DNA of 24,770 nucleotides from a virus, in IMG/VR virus record IMGVR_UViG_3300025108_003015, positions 1 to 24,770 of that record; one strand, given 5' to 3'. Of the stretch, positions 13,329-21,291 are shown one piece after another; the first letter of the stretch is position 1, and each line of letters begins with the position of its first letter. The notes beneath the pieces are model-generated. The model was not told the origin of the DNA and made no database searches. It saw only the letters and a program-made list of their open reading frames with translations. The position numbers were made by a program, and so were the translations under genes.

Positions 13329-15585
13329 ACTTACTTTCAAACTTGCCGAAAGAGTAATCATCACCAATATCAAAATCACACCCTACTGGGCAGTCTGGTA
13401 TTGAGAGTCCTCTATCCTTTTGCATGTTTCTTAGTAGGATTTCACAGTATTCTTCTACTGCTTCTTCCTTCACTTCTGCTAATATTGAGTCATGCACTAA
13501 CGCAAATATTTTAGCAGGTATTTTCTTTTCTAACACTTCACTATGTGTATCAATTGCTCCGAGTAAGTTTACATCAGAAGCAACGGACTGAACTAGAAAA
13601 TTTAGTCCTGATCTCACTTCATGAGAGGCAACACCTTTATCTTTCGAGGCAACATTTGGTAATCTTCTTTTTCTTCCAAAGTGACTGTAAATAAAACCAT
13701 TGTCACGAATAAAGTTTTGAGAATTATCAATCCACTTACGGAGTGCTGAAAACTGTTTAAAGTAGTCATCAATCACCTCTTTAGCTTCAGATACGGTAAA
13801 AAGTTTACCACTATCTTTTGTTACTTGCCAACTGATCTTTTGCGGACCAGCACCATACATTATACCAAATGTCACAGCTTTAGCAGCCTGTCTCTCCATT
13901 GGGTATAGTTTTGCAACTTCGTCTGCCTCACATGGAAGCTCAAAGACTAACTTCGCAATATTACTGTGAAAGTTGCCTCCACTCTTAAATACTTCCATAA
14001 GGTTGTGGTCTTTAGCTAAGACAGCTGCACAATATACTTCTGCAGTTGTCAAGTCCATTGCAACTATTTTGTTGCCAGGCTTCGCTTTCATACAACCTTT
14101 TACTATAGGATTATCACGAGGCAGCTGTTGCATATTTAATTTACCGCTAGATGATAGACGACCTGATGTAGTCCCATGAAGATTAAAGTTCGTACGCAAT
14201 CTTCCATCTCTATCTAGTGCGGGTATAATTTTATCAATATAAGTTGTTTTAATTTTTACATTCTGTCTAACATTCAGAATGAGTTGGGGAACTGGATGTT
14301 CTTCTGCAAGATTACCTAAGCTCTCTGCATCCGTACTATCTGCACCTGTTCCTGTTTTCTTTCCAGTAGGCTCTAATCCAATATAATCAAATAATAACTC
14401 TCTCAATTGTTTTGTTGAGTTAGGATTGAAGTCTCCTGTATTTGTTTTGTAGTCTTGTACTTCCTTGTACTCATCTAGCTTTTGAGCAGCATCTTCGATA
14501 ACATCTGCCATAAGTGTTTGTGAACTTACTAGTCTATCTGTATCGAAAGGTACTCCATTATTTTCTGCATCAATAAGAAATCTACACCCAGGCTTTAGAA
14601 TATTCTCATATACCCAAGTAAGTCTCTTATTAGTATCTAAAGCTTTCTTAAACTTGCCATGTAGAATGTACGTACAAACTGCATCCATACCAGCATAAGT
14701 TTTCATAATATCAAATGGAATCATATCCCAACTGAAGTCTGCTTTTAGTATACCATTTGTCTTTCTATAGTCAGCTATCCAGTCATACATAGGTTTCTCA
14801 TAGTCTCCATACTTAGTATGTTTGAGAGACAACTGTTTTAGTCCATGGGTTCCTGGATTTTCATCTATTAGGTAATGCTGTAGCATTGTGTCTTCGAATC
14901 TAGGAAAGTTAAACTTAAAGTGATACTCAAACCACGATACATCAAATTTTGCATTATGAAATACTACTATCTTTTTATCGAAGACTTCTTGTAAAAGAGC
15001 CTCACATGTTGCATTAATACAGTCGCAGTTTATATACGCACCTGTTTCACCATCATAACTTAAACTAATACCAATCATATACCCATCTCTAGGGTACAGT
15101 CCTGATGTTTCTGAGTCAAGAGCAATATATTCACTCTCACTATCTCTAGCTTTTATAATAAATTTACTTGCTTCTACACTATCGGTTATTCCAAAAGCAA
15201 TACTCTCATCTATCTTTACTACTTTCTTTTTTCCCGATACGTATTCTATAATACTTTTCTTTGAATCTTCCCAGAGTGTTTTTACCTCTGGTTTGAAAGC
15301 AATCATAGCTGGATTCATTACAGGAATAAATTTATCATCTACAACTTTACCACTATACTCCATAATTGAAGTAACGTTTGTGTAATACTTTAAGGCTTCT
15401 GAGCCTACTAAAATAATCCAATCATAGCTGTCTATATCTATATCTATATCTACATCTCTTTTTAGTACTTTTTTCAGTGTTCCATCTGATGATAGCGAAT
15501 ATCTATCAAATTCAAATAAGTTATCAAAGTGACCTATAAAGTCAGTCCTTGACGGTTTTGCTTCTATTAATGCTACTTTAGCCAT
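13318..15585 (-). CDS. DNA polymerase, family A with 3'-5' exonuclease
   Basis: A 755-residue replicative DNA polymerase. Residues 1-110 form an extra N-terminal domain faintly like a uracil-DNA glycosylase fold. The 3'-5' exonuclease domain has D157-x-E159 (ALDSETSG), N211/D215 (HNAKFD) and Y297/D301 (YAGMD). The polymerase domain has motif A with D511 and E516 (MDLTTAEVY, not the classical DYSQIELR), and motif B R565, K569, F573, Y577 (RQAAKAVTFGIMYG, with F573 equivalent to E. coli F762). Motif C is H698-D699-S700 (VHDS, where E. coli has HDE). There is no 5'-nuclease domain; that activity is encoded separately. AAGGAG sits 6 nt before the ATG. It overlaps the HNH gene by 13 nt. Confidence 0.96.
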   Translation of the reverse strand: MAKVALIEAKPSRTDFIGHFDNLFEFDRYSLSSDGTLKKVLKRDVDIDIDIDSYDWIILVGSEALKYYTNVTSIMEYSGKVVDDKFIPVMNPAMIAFKPEVKTLWEDSKKSIIEYVSGKKKVVKIDESIAFGITDSVEASKFIIKARDSESEYIALDSETSGLYPRDGYMIGISLSYDGETGAYINCDCINATCEALLQEVFDKKIVVFHNAKFDVSWFEYHFKFNFPRFEDTMLQHYLIDENPGTHGLKQLSLKHTKYGDYEKPMYDWIADYRKTNGILKADFSWDMIPFDIMKTYAGMDAVCTYILHGKFKKALDTNKRLTWVYENILKPGCRFLIDAENNGVPFDTDRLVSSQTLMADVIEDAAQKLDEYKEVQDYKTNTGDFNPNSTKQLRELLFDYIGLEPTGKKTGTGADSTDAESLGNLAEEHPVPQLILNVRQNVKIKTTYIDKIIPALDRDGRLRTNFNLHGTTSGRLSSSGKLNMQQLPRDNPIVKGCMKAKPGNKIVAMDLTTAEVYCAAVLAKDHNLMEVFKSGGNFHSNIAKLVFELPCEADEVAKLYPMERQAAKAVTFGIMYGAGPQKISWQVTKDSGKLFTVSEAKEVIDDYFKQFSALRKWIDNSQNFIRDNGFIYSHFGRKRRLPNVASKDKGVASHEVRSGLNFLVQSVASDVNLLGAIDTHSEVLEKKIPAKIFALVHDSILAEVKEEAVEEYCEILLRNMQKDRGLSIPDCPVGCDFDIGDDYSFGKFESKYGV

Positions 15586-16160
15586 TCTATCTCCTTGTCT
15601 TTTGTATATACACCATTACCTAACTGTAGGTTTGGTGCGTGTCCACCCTTTATAATCCAGTGGTTGTCTTTAGGACATACATACTGTAAATTACTTACGT
15701 GTGGGTTGTGTTTGTTATCATCTATATGGTCTACATTGAAGAAGGGTCTTAAGATACTTCTTAAGTTCTCATCAAAGTTATGCCAATAGGGTCTTAATTC
15801 TTCCGGACAGTCCTCTAAACCTACCCAACTATCCATTACTAATACATGAAGTCTTACTACTCTCTTTACTGTATCTGTTCTTTCACAGTAGTTTCCTGCT
15901 TCTGTGTTCACATATTTAAGTATACTTGCAGGAAGTTTCAGTCCAACTGAAGGATATTTATTTCCATGTGGCCCAGTTCCATACCAAGTCAAAGGTGTTC
16001 CTTCCTTCTTTACGTTGTAGTTAATTACAACTCCATCTTTTGCTATCATGTACCCAGGTACTTCTGCACCTTGGTGATTAAGTGGTTTTAACTCTTGATT
16101 TGTCCACTCAGGACAAGCATTTTTTATATCTACCACTTCTTGTGTTTTCATATTACCCAT
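15573..16160 (-). CDS. HNH endonuclease, probably a free-standing homing endonuclease
   Basis: 195 residues. The N-terminal PGYMIAKDGVVIN (35-47) looks like a NUMOD4-type element. H105 (VRLHVLV), D144-H145 (NVDHID), N149 and N157 (SNLQYVCPKDNH) form an HNH core of the kind found in phage homing enzymes. It sits between the primase and polymerase genes, a favourite insertion zone for such nucleases. The frame to 16160 has AGAGAAG upstream; an ATG three codons on (16151) is possible. No intron or intein is visible in its neighbours. It would cut a related phage lacking it; a role in host DNA breakdown is less likely. Confidence 0.85.
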   Translation of the reverse strand: MGNMKTQEVVDIKNACPEWTNQELKPLNHQGAEVPGYMIAKDGVVINYNVKKEGTPLTWYGTGPHGNKYPSVGLKLPASILKYVNTEAGNYCERTDTVKRVVRLHVLVMDSWVGLEDCPEELRPYWHNFDENLRSILRPFFNVDHIDDNKHNPHVSNLQYVCPKDNHWIIKGGHAPNLQLGNGVYTKDKEIEWLK

Positions 16161-16995
16161 ATAATCTTCTCTTTAGTCTAGCAACTCCTTCTCTAGTGAA
16201 GTTGCCCGGATCATTGCCCGGTTTTAATTTAATTGTTTGATGTGCCATGCCTAGAGTTTCACATATACCTTCTACTTTGGTAGCTGCGACTTGACCTGCT
16301 TCGTCTCCATCAAACATGATATCTACTCCTGTTGCTCCTTGCATTTTTAGAATAGATAGTTTAACCCAATCTACAGACTGTGTGCCGAAGCAACAGACTG
16401 TATTCTTTAACCCCTTATCCCATAAGTTAAGAGCATCAAATATACCCTCAACCAATATAATTCTGTTCTGTATCATTTTAGGTTTTGCAGGACACAGTGG
16501 TAACTTTAATCCTGGTGGATAAAGATGATACTTTGGCCTTGTTGGATCGTCTCGTAGTAATCTACCTATCAACCCAACTGTCTTTCCTGTTATATCTCGA
16601 ATAGGGAATATAACTCTTCCTGCAAACTTGTCCCCGTCCTCCCAAGTAAATGCACTCCATATTTTCAATGTATCAGCACTAATGTTTCTTAGTGTTCCAC
16701 TATACATTACTGCACCTGCTGGTAGTTTAATTCCTACTGCTGAAGCTTTCTTCTCTGCAATCTTCTCCTTTAGCATGTATCTTTTAATTTCTAGTGGAGA
16801 TTGAGGTGCACCAAAGAAAGTAAATACATTACCTTTGAATCCGCACGAGAAACAATGAAACATTCCTGTAACTTTGTCCACTCTCATACTTGGATTACTA
16901 TCATCATGCTCAGGATTAAGACACTTTATAACTGCATCTTTGCCAGAGATTTGATAATCTATGCCTTTCTCTACTAATAAATTTACTGCTTCCAT
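16153..16995 (-). CDS. DNA primase, small DnaG type
   Basis: A 280-residue primase that makes RNA primers for lagging-strand synthesis with the DnaB-like helicase. The CHC2 zinc-binding site is C25, H30, C48, C51 (CLNPEH, HCFSCG). The TOPRIM domain has catalytic E183 (LVEGIFDA) and D229-x-D231 (MFDGDEAG), with GRVIFPIRD (126-134) and GLIGR in the DnaG core. It has no separate helicase-binding domain of the size seen in bacterial DnaG (about 580 residues). The start shares one base with the stop of a 58-residue gene (TAATG) and the stop overlaps the HNH gene. Confidence 0.93.
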   Translation of the reverse strand: MEAVNLLVEKGIDYQISGKDAVIKCLNPEHDDSNPSMRVDKVTGMFHCFSCGFKGNVFTFFGAPQSPLEIKRYMLKEKIAEKKASAVGIKLPAGAVMYSGTLRNISADTLKIWSAFTWEDGDKFAGRVIFPIRDITGKTVGLIGRLLRDDPTRPKYHLYPPGLKLPLCPAKPKMIQNRIILVEGIFDALNLWDKGLKNTVCCFGTQSVDWVKLSILKMQGATGVDIMFDGDEAGQVAATKVEGICETLGMAHQTIKLKPGNDPGNFTREGVARLKRRLYG

Positions 16996-17171
16996 TAATG
17001 TAAGTTCTCTCCATTATATTCTAGCTCTATCTCTGCTTCGTATATCAATCTAAATTCCTCTAGTGAGGGTATATCCATTTGATAGTTTCCAAATATTTGA
17101 TTGTTTTCGTGTAATCTTCTTACATAAAGTATATAAGCTGTTTGTAATTGTTTTTCTGTATATAATATCAT
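16995..17171 (-). CDS. 58-residue phage protein, unknown function
   Basis: A small acidic protein beginning MILYTEKQLQTAYILYVRRL and containing IPSLEEFRLIYEAE. It is almost certainly real. Its ATG overlaps the epimerase stop as ATGA (17168-17171) and its TAA overlaps the primase ATG as TAATG (16995), so it fills the whole gap between two known genes. Marine phage genomes, as I recall, often carry short proteins of this look (LYTEKQLxxAY then SLEEFRxxYE) near replication genes. It is predicted helical with no known motif. Function unknown. Confidence 0.82.
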   Translation of the reverse strand: MILYTEKQLQTAYILYVRRLHENNQIFGNYQMDIPSLEEFRLIYEAEIELEYNGENLH

Positions 17172-17962
17172 ATTTTTACTATATCCTTAATAGTTTTCTT
17201 TGGTTTCATAAATTTACTCATGTGAGGGACTTGACTTGATTCATTGTCTCCTCTTCTTCTCGGTCCGTATTCTACTTTGAACTTTGGTCCATTTTCCTCT
17301 AAGAAAGCATTTACATACTCTAAGACTGTGTAAGAGTGACCAGACCCTAAAGGTTCGTAGTCTGTCATTGCACCTGGCTCATGTATTGCTCTTATTATCG
17401 CATCACATAAATCATCTACATGAACATAGTCTCTTACACATGTTCCATCTTTTGTATTGTAATCATTACCATATATGGTAAAAAGCCCCGTACCACATGC
17501 GTTAACCGTAGCAGCATGTAATCCTTCAGGATTTGTAGGATTTCGTCCTCCCACATTGTAGAATCTAAATATAGTGTACTCTTTGCACTCAGCTTTTACA
17601 ATATCTTCCGCAAGTAATTTAGATTTTGCGTAAGGGGAAGTTGGATTAAACGCAGCACCTGTAGAGGCAAAGATAAACTTTGCGTCGTGGAAGGCATCAA
17701 TTACTCTCTTAGTTCCCATTATATTTGTATTGTAATATTCTGAGGGTTTGCATACACTCTCTCCAACTTTCACTAGTCCCGCTAAATGCACAACACAGTC
17801 ATACATTAGCCAGTGCTGTTCAATACCGCTCCCATCACGAGGAATATTTTGAATATCCCAATTGTGTATGTCTAACTCTAGCACTTCATGCTCTGTAGTC
17901 TTTAGCTTCTCAACTAAACACTTACCAATAAATCCGTTACTACCTGTTACTGCTATTCTCAT
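17168..17962 (-). CDS. NAD-dependent sugar epimerase/dehydratase, GalE-like
   Basis: A 264-residue extended short-chain dehydrogenase/reductase acting on nucleotide sugars. The Rossmann motif is GSNGFIG (7-13), the binding strand VVHLAG (57-62), the catalytic site SPYAKSK with Y111 and K115, and S100/T101 supplies the Ser/Thr position. RDYVHVDDL near the C-terminus is characteristic of UDP-glucose 4-epimerase-like proteins. It is shorter than cellular GalE (about 338). It probably interconverts UDP-sugars; whether UDP-Glc to UDP-Gal is inference. It overlaps the nucleotidyltransferase gene by 23 nt, so the two likely form one small sugar-precursor pair that could feed the glycosyltransferase at 821-2728. 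Confidence 0.88.
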   Translation of the reverse strand: MRIAVTGSNGFIGKCLVEKLKTTEHEVLELDIHNWDIQNIPRDGSGIEQHWLMYDCVVHLAGLVKVGESVCKPSEYYNTNIMGTKRVIDAFHDAKFIFASTGAAFNPTSPYAKSKLLAEDIVKAECKEYTIFRFYNVGGRNPTNPEGLHAATVNACGTGLFTIYGNDYNTKDGTCVRDYVHVDDLCDAIIRAIHEPGAMTDYEPLGSGHSYTVLEYVNAFLEENGPKFKVEYGPRRRGDNESSQVPHMSKFMKPKKTIKDIVKI

Positions 17963-18350
17963 GTACTCTGTTCCTTAGTTGTGTTGTGGAAAAAGAATGT
18001 TGTCTACTTGTGTAAAAAACTTCGTGTAACCCTTTCCCTGTGAATTCCTTGTCTACATAATCTTCTCCGACAAAACGAAGATGTATCTCTGTAGCTTCTA
18101 GTAAGTCTAGTAGACTTTGTTCTGTATCATATGGAATGATCTCGTCTATATACTTTACCCCTTTAAGTTGTACATACCTTTCGAATACAGACTGTACGGG
18201 GGTGTTCTTTTCTTGTCTATCTATGCTCGGGTCAGTTTGTAACCCTACTATTAGATAATCGCAATTATTCTTTGCTTCTTTGAGCATTACTATATGCCCT
18301 GCATGTAAGAGATCAAATGCTCCACATGTAAATCCTATACTACATGTCAT
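17940..18350 (-). CDS. Cytidylyltransferase-like nucleotidyltransferase, TagD family
   Basis: 136 residues with the HxGH nucleotidyltransferase signature in GAFDLLHAGHI (10-20), a YLIVGLQTD strand (32-40), an RYVQLKGVKYIDEI segment typical of glycerol-3-phosphate cytidylyltransferase, and the C-terminal FSTTQLRNRV (like the ISTTxLR loop). It would activate a phosphorylated small molecule as CDP- or ADP-derivative; glycerol-3-phosphate is the likeliest substrate by family, but HldE-type sugar activation is possible. GGAGAAG precedes the ATG, which overlaps the helicase stop by 11 nt. Its pairing with the epimerase suggests surface glycan or protein-glycan precursor synthesis. Confidence 0.85.
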   Translation of the reverse strand: MTCSIGFTCGAFDLLHAGHIVMLKEAKNNCDYLIVGLQTDPSIDRQEKNTPVQSVFERYVQLKGVKYIDEIIPYDTEQSLLDLLEATEIHLRFVGEDYVDKEFTGKGLHEVFYTSRQHSFSTTQLRNRVHENSSNR

Positions 18351-19689
18351 TGATAGCTTCTCCTGTAGTCATGCTCTCTTTCATTTCCTGTCTATCTTCA
18401 GGATTCATAACAGATGTAGGCCCTATACGTAAGGTTTCCCAATCCATTTCTGAAGTAAAATCTCTCATTTGTGCGCTTCTCATTTTCTGACAACTAAAGG
18501 TCATACAGTTGTCCTGTTGTTCCCAAGCGTTTAAGCTGTACGCTGCATCAGCAGCATCGAGAATACCCTTTGCAAATCTTGCTTCTCCTGTAGCATCAGT
18601 CTGATATGGAGAGAACACCATAGTTTCGTATTGCTGAGCCATAGACTTCAGAGTTTTACTTACTTCTATTTGTTCTGTCCACTCATACTGACGACCTGAG
18701 GCTAGTGAGCGTTTGACTTGGTTTAGATAATCTACTATAATAATACCAACATCTGGCAACTGATTCATTTTTGTTTTGAGTACTGCGTCAATCTTACCAA
18801 TTGTTAGCATTGGATCGTAAACAATCTCAATCTGCTTGTCCTCACGAAGAGGGTTTCTGATAAGTTTGGAGTGAAGATCTTCAAAATTTCTATGACTATA
18901 AAAGTCTGTGAGTAAGTCCCCACTATCTTGATAACGATCACACCACCACCTTGCTACTCTATCCCACTCATCCCTGGAGAGATTCTTTCTGTGTAGTCTA
19001 TTCACTGGTACATTAGCACCGAGCGCACAGATACGTTGCAGAATTTGTCTGCTATCCATCTCGATAGTGAAGTAAAGCGCTGAGCGGCCTTGCTCATAAA
19101 TGTTGTTTGCCAAGTTAGCACATGTAATAGATTTACCTGCACCACGTCGTCCTCCCACTAGCACCAAATCTTTGGGAGAAAATGTAAAGTCTCTATCATA
19201 CTCATTATTCAATCCTAGAGTGACAAACTTGCCTAGTTCTTCCTCGGGGTCGAACAGTTCAATTTTTGCCATATTCTCTCCAGGCGGAGTAGTATCGACT
19301 TTTTCGGAGACTTCGACCACTATTTCTTGCAGTGAATCTAAGTTCTCCTCCGCTGTAGAGAAAGCAATTGTTTCATCTACAAACGAATCTATTTGGGTTA
19401 GAATTTCGTTCTGTGTGAACTCATTCTTTTGATAATCTAGCAATGTCATTGCATCAATTTCGGTTTCTACTGACTCTATCGCGTAGACCATTTCCTGTAG
19501 TTTGGAATCCCTAATCTCAAATTTTAAGTCTTCAAAGGAAGGTAAGTCTCCATATCTATCGACATGTGAGTTGATTATTTTCCACAGCGACTTGTATTCT
19601 GAAGGCAAATAAAGTTCCTTCAGTTCTGTCCAAACTGCTATTTCGGAATTTGATAGTATCTGATGTAGTAGAGCCGAGGCTAGTGTCAT
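18340..19689 (-). CDS. Replicative DNA helicase, DnaB-like
   Basis: A 449-residue RecA-fold hexameric helicase. The N-terminal helical domain covers about residues 1-110 and a linker of about 60 residues follows. Walker A is GGRRGAGKSIT (179-189) and Walker B is GIIIVDYLNQV. VFSPYQTD carries the sensing Gln, and SCQKMR the arginine-finger-like region. It unwinds DNA ahead of the polymerase and recruits the primase encoded three genes downstream. A good GGGAG lies just before the ATG. A strong hairpin precedes the gene, so its expression may depend on read-through. T5 D6 is the positional equivalent. Confidence 0.92.
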   Translation of the reverse strand: MTLASALLHQILSNSEIAVWTELKELYLPSEYKSLWKIINSHVDRYGDLPSFEDLKFEIRDSKLQEMVYAIESVETEIDAMTLLDYQKNEFTQNEILTQIDSFVDETIAFSTAEENLDSLQEIVVEVSEKVDTTPPGENMAKIELFDPEEELGKFVTLGLNNEYDRDFTFSPKDLVLVGGRRGAGKSITCANLANNIYEQGRSALYFTIEMDSRQILQRICALGANVPVNRLHRKNLSRDEWDRVARWWCDRYQDSGDLLTDFYSHRNFEDLHSKLIRNPLREDKQIEIVYDPMLTIGKIDAVLKTKMNQLPDVGIIIVDYLNQVKRSLASGRQYEWTEQIEVSKTLKSMAQQYETMVFSPYQTDATGEARFAKGILDAADAAYSLNAWEQQDNCMTFSCQKMRSAQMRDFTSEMDWETLRIGPTSVMNPEDRQEMKESMTTGEAINDM

Positions 19690-19699
19690 GTTTCTCCCA

Positions 19700-19740
19700 A
19701 AAATGAACGAAAAGAAAGGGCGAATGAACGCCCTCTCTTA
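19700..19740 (-). terminator. Hairpin between HTH gene and helicase, terminator or attenuator
   Basis: On the minus strand the transcript folds as an 11-bp stem (19712-19739) with a GC-rich GGGCG/CGCCC core, one G-U pair and a 6-nt loop. It is followed by CTTTTCG and, further on, TTTTT. The U-run is broken, so termination is probably partial. It lies in the 62-bp gap between the four-repeat HTH gene and the helicase gene, which has no promoter of its own that I can see. Confidence 0.75.
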
Positions 19741-19751
19741 GTCTAGTTTAA

Positions 19752-20471
19752 TTAGCTAACTGATTTTTCTTTTTTAGCTGATCCATCGTAGTCTGCACAT
19801 GCGAGACCTCTTCTTGTAAGCATTGTTTTCACGCCTCTTACAGTTTTACCGATTTCTTCTGCTATTTCGTCTACAGTTAAAGACGCAATTTCTAAGTCAA
19901 CAAAAGGGTCTTGTTTGTTAGAACCTTTAGTTACTTTTTGCTTAGGAATAGAGCCGATGTCTCCACTTCTTAGCAAAGAAAGAGCTTTACCTCTGATAGA
20001 GTTTACACTTCTATCTAAAGCTTCTGCAATTTCTTCTACGAATGAACCACCGTTTACCATATCGATAAATGTTGTTTCTTCGCTTTCAGAGTAAGTTCTA
20101 GGGGTTACAACTTTCTCTGCTGGTTTTACATGACCAGTAAGTTCCATAGATAAGATTTTACCTTGGATTGATTTTGCTGAGAATGATCCGCCTTCGAAAT
20201 TCTCTGCGATTTCAGCGTATGTATATGTACCGCTGTTGTTCTCTACAAAGTTTTGTAGAGTTGCTTCTTGTTCATCAGAAAACGCTTTGCTTGCTGATGA
20301 GGAAGCTAATTCAACTTCAAAACCCATTTTTCTCAACTTTGAAGATACACTTCTTGTTGATGTCTCTAAGTCTTCAGCTGCTTCTGCAACTTGAGCTTGT
20401 GAGACTGGTCCTTCACCGACGAAGTTAACTAGTTGATCAGTTCTCTCGTCTGTCCATTTTGGTAATGCCAT
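19752..20471 (-). CDS. DNA-binding protein with four tandem HTH (SANT/Myb-like) repeats
   Basis: A 239-residue protein built from four related repeats of about 50 residues (about 5-54, 63-115, 125-176, 187-226). Each repeat begins with a WTDE/FSDE/YSES-type helix, then an xEIAE or VAEA helix, and ends in a recognition-like helix (SVSSKLRKMG, SIQGKIL, SIRGKALS, VRGVKTMLTRRG). It ends in a basic tail. It should bind double-stranded DNA along an extended site; a role as transcription regulator or phage chromatin protein is inference. The gene sits where T5 carries the abundant DNA-binding protein D5. AAAGGA precedes the ATG, a promoter lies one gene upstream and a hairpin lies directly downstream. 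A single-repeat relative is at 23769-24125. Confidence 0.78.
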   Translation of the reverse strand: MALPKWTDERTDQLVNFVGEGPVSQAQVAEAAEDLETSTRSVSSKLRKMGFEVELASSSASKAFSDEQEATLQNFVENNSGTYTYAEIAENFEGGSFSAKSIQGKILSMELTGHVKPAEKVVTPRTYSESEETTFIDMVNGGSFVEEIAEALDRSVNSIRGKALSLLRSGDIGSIPKQKVTKGSNKQDPFVDLEIASLTVDEIAEEIGKTVRGVKTMLTRRGLACADYDGSAKKEKSVS

Positions 20472-20473
20472 TT

Positions 20474-21226
20474 TTATATTTCCTTTAATAATTTTTTTAT
20501 ATTTGTTATTATCTTAACGCCTTTGTTTCTAGCATTGATAGTTTTAGAACTCTCAATACCACTCTCGTTAATCAGTATTGTAACGGCGTTAGTTACAGTA
20601 CCTTTTACTGTGTAGCCAGCTTTCTCAAGCACTGCTAAAGCAGCTGACTTATTCGGATAACTACTAAGTTTACCTGTGATACAGACGACTCCTTTACTCT
20701 TCTCTTTTACACTTTTTTGTTTCGTCTTGAAAGAGAAAGGTAGTGTGTTGTATTCATTCGGATAAAACTCACATTGAATCCAATCAATTAAGTTTTGAGT
20801 AGCCTTTGGCCCTAAACCTGCTCGGTGACAACTATCCCAAGTAATACCTGAAATATCATCCACAACTGCACAGAGTTTAGAAGAGATTGACTTACCAACA
20901 AGTGGAATTCCAAATGCTGGTAGTAATTCTTCCAACCCAGATTCTGTAGACTTCTGTACTTCTAAATACAGTTTGTCAGCAATCTTTTCAGAATTCAGGC
21001 AGTCAGATATTTCTTCCCTCGATAAGGAGTAGAGATCGTGAAAATCCTGAATCTGTAGTTTCTGAATGGTTGAGGGGCCAAGACCTTTTATTTTAAGGTG
21101 TTTGGCAAAGCCTTCCACCTTCTTGTCCCACTTAGCAGGACAATGGTCATTCAAGCAATACAAAATATCCTTGACAAGTTTTAGACTTGTATTACAACTT
21201 GGACATTCTGTGGGTATTGCTATCAT
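20474..21226 (-). CDS. NAD+-dependent DNA ligase, C-terminal part (Zn finger, HhH, BRCT)
   Basis: 250 residues that match the C-terminal half of bacterial LigA: a four-Cys zinc finger C8/C11/C24/C29 (CPSC, CLNDHCPAK), helix-hairpin-helix segments (about 45-150, for example IKGLGPSTIQKL and GIPLVGKSISSKL), and a BRCT domain (about 178-250, VCITGKLSSYPNKSAA). It has no adenylation site. The partner with that activity is encoded at 21841-22773. The break falls exactly at the OB-fold/zinc-finger boundary. Phage T5 also has its NAD+ ligase in two subunits. This half has its own strong promoter with an approximately 18-nt leader, so the two parts can be made in different amounts. Confidence 0.92.
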   Translation of the reverse strand: MIAIPTECPSCNTSLKLVKDILYCLNDHCPAKWDKKVEGFAKHLKIKGLGPSTIQKLQIQDFHDLYSLSREEISDCLNSEKIADKLYLEVQKSTESGLEELLPAFGIPLVGKSISSKLCAVVDDISGITWDSCHRAGLGPKATQNLIDWIQCEFYPNEYNTLPFSFKTKQKSVKEKSKGVVCITGKLSSYPNKSAALAVLEKAGYTVKGTVTNAVTILINESGIESSKTINARNKGVKIITNIKKLLKEI

Positions 21227-21250
21227 CTCTTATTCTCAAAATATACATAT

Positions 21251-21291
21251 ATTATACTAAGATTTTGACCATTTGTCAAGATCTATTTTTG
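21251..21291 (-). promoter_or_regulatory. Sigma-70-type promoter, perfect consensus
   Basis: Minus-strand TTGACA (21274-21279) and TATAAT (21251-21256) are exactly 17 bp apart with CAAAATC in the spacer and AAAAATAGATC upstream of the -35. The TGA stop codon of the GIY-YIG-like gene lies inside the -35 box. The first start codon downstream is at 21226, giving a leader of about 18 nt. It drives the ligase C-terminal part and the four-repeat HTH gene. Confidence 0.9.

Noticed and set aside
19100-19432. Plus-strand open frame of 110 codons
   Set aside because: It is antisense to the Walker A region of the DnaB-like helicase and rich in Ser, as expected for a shadow frame.
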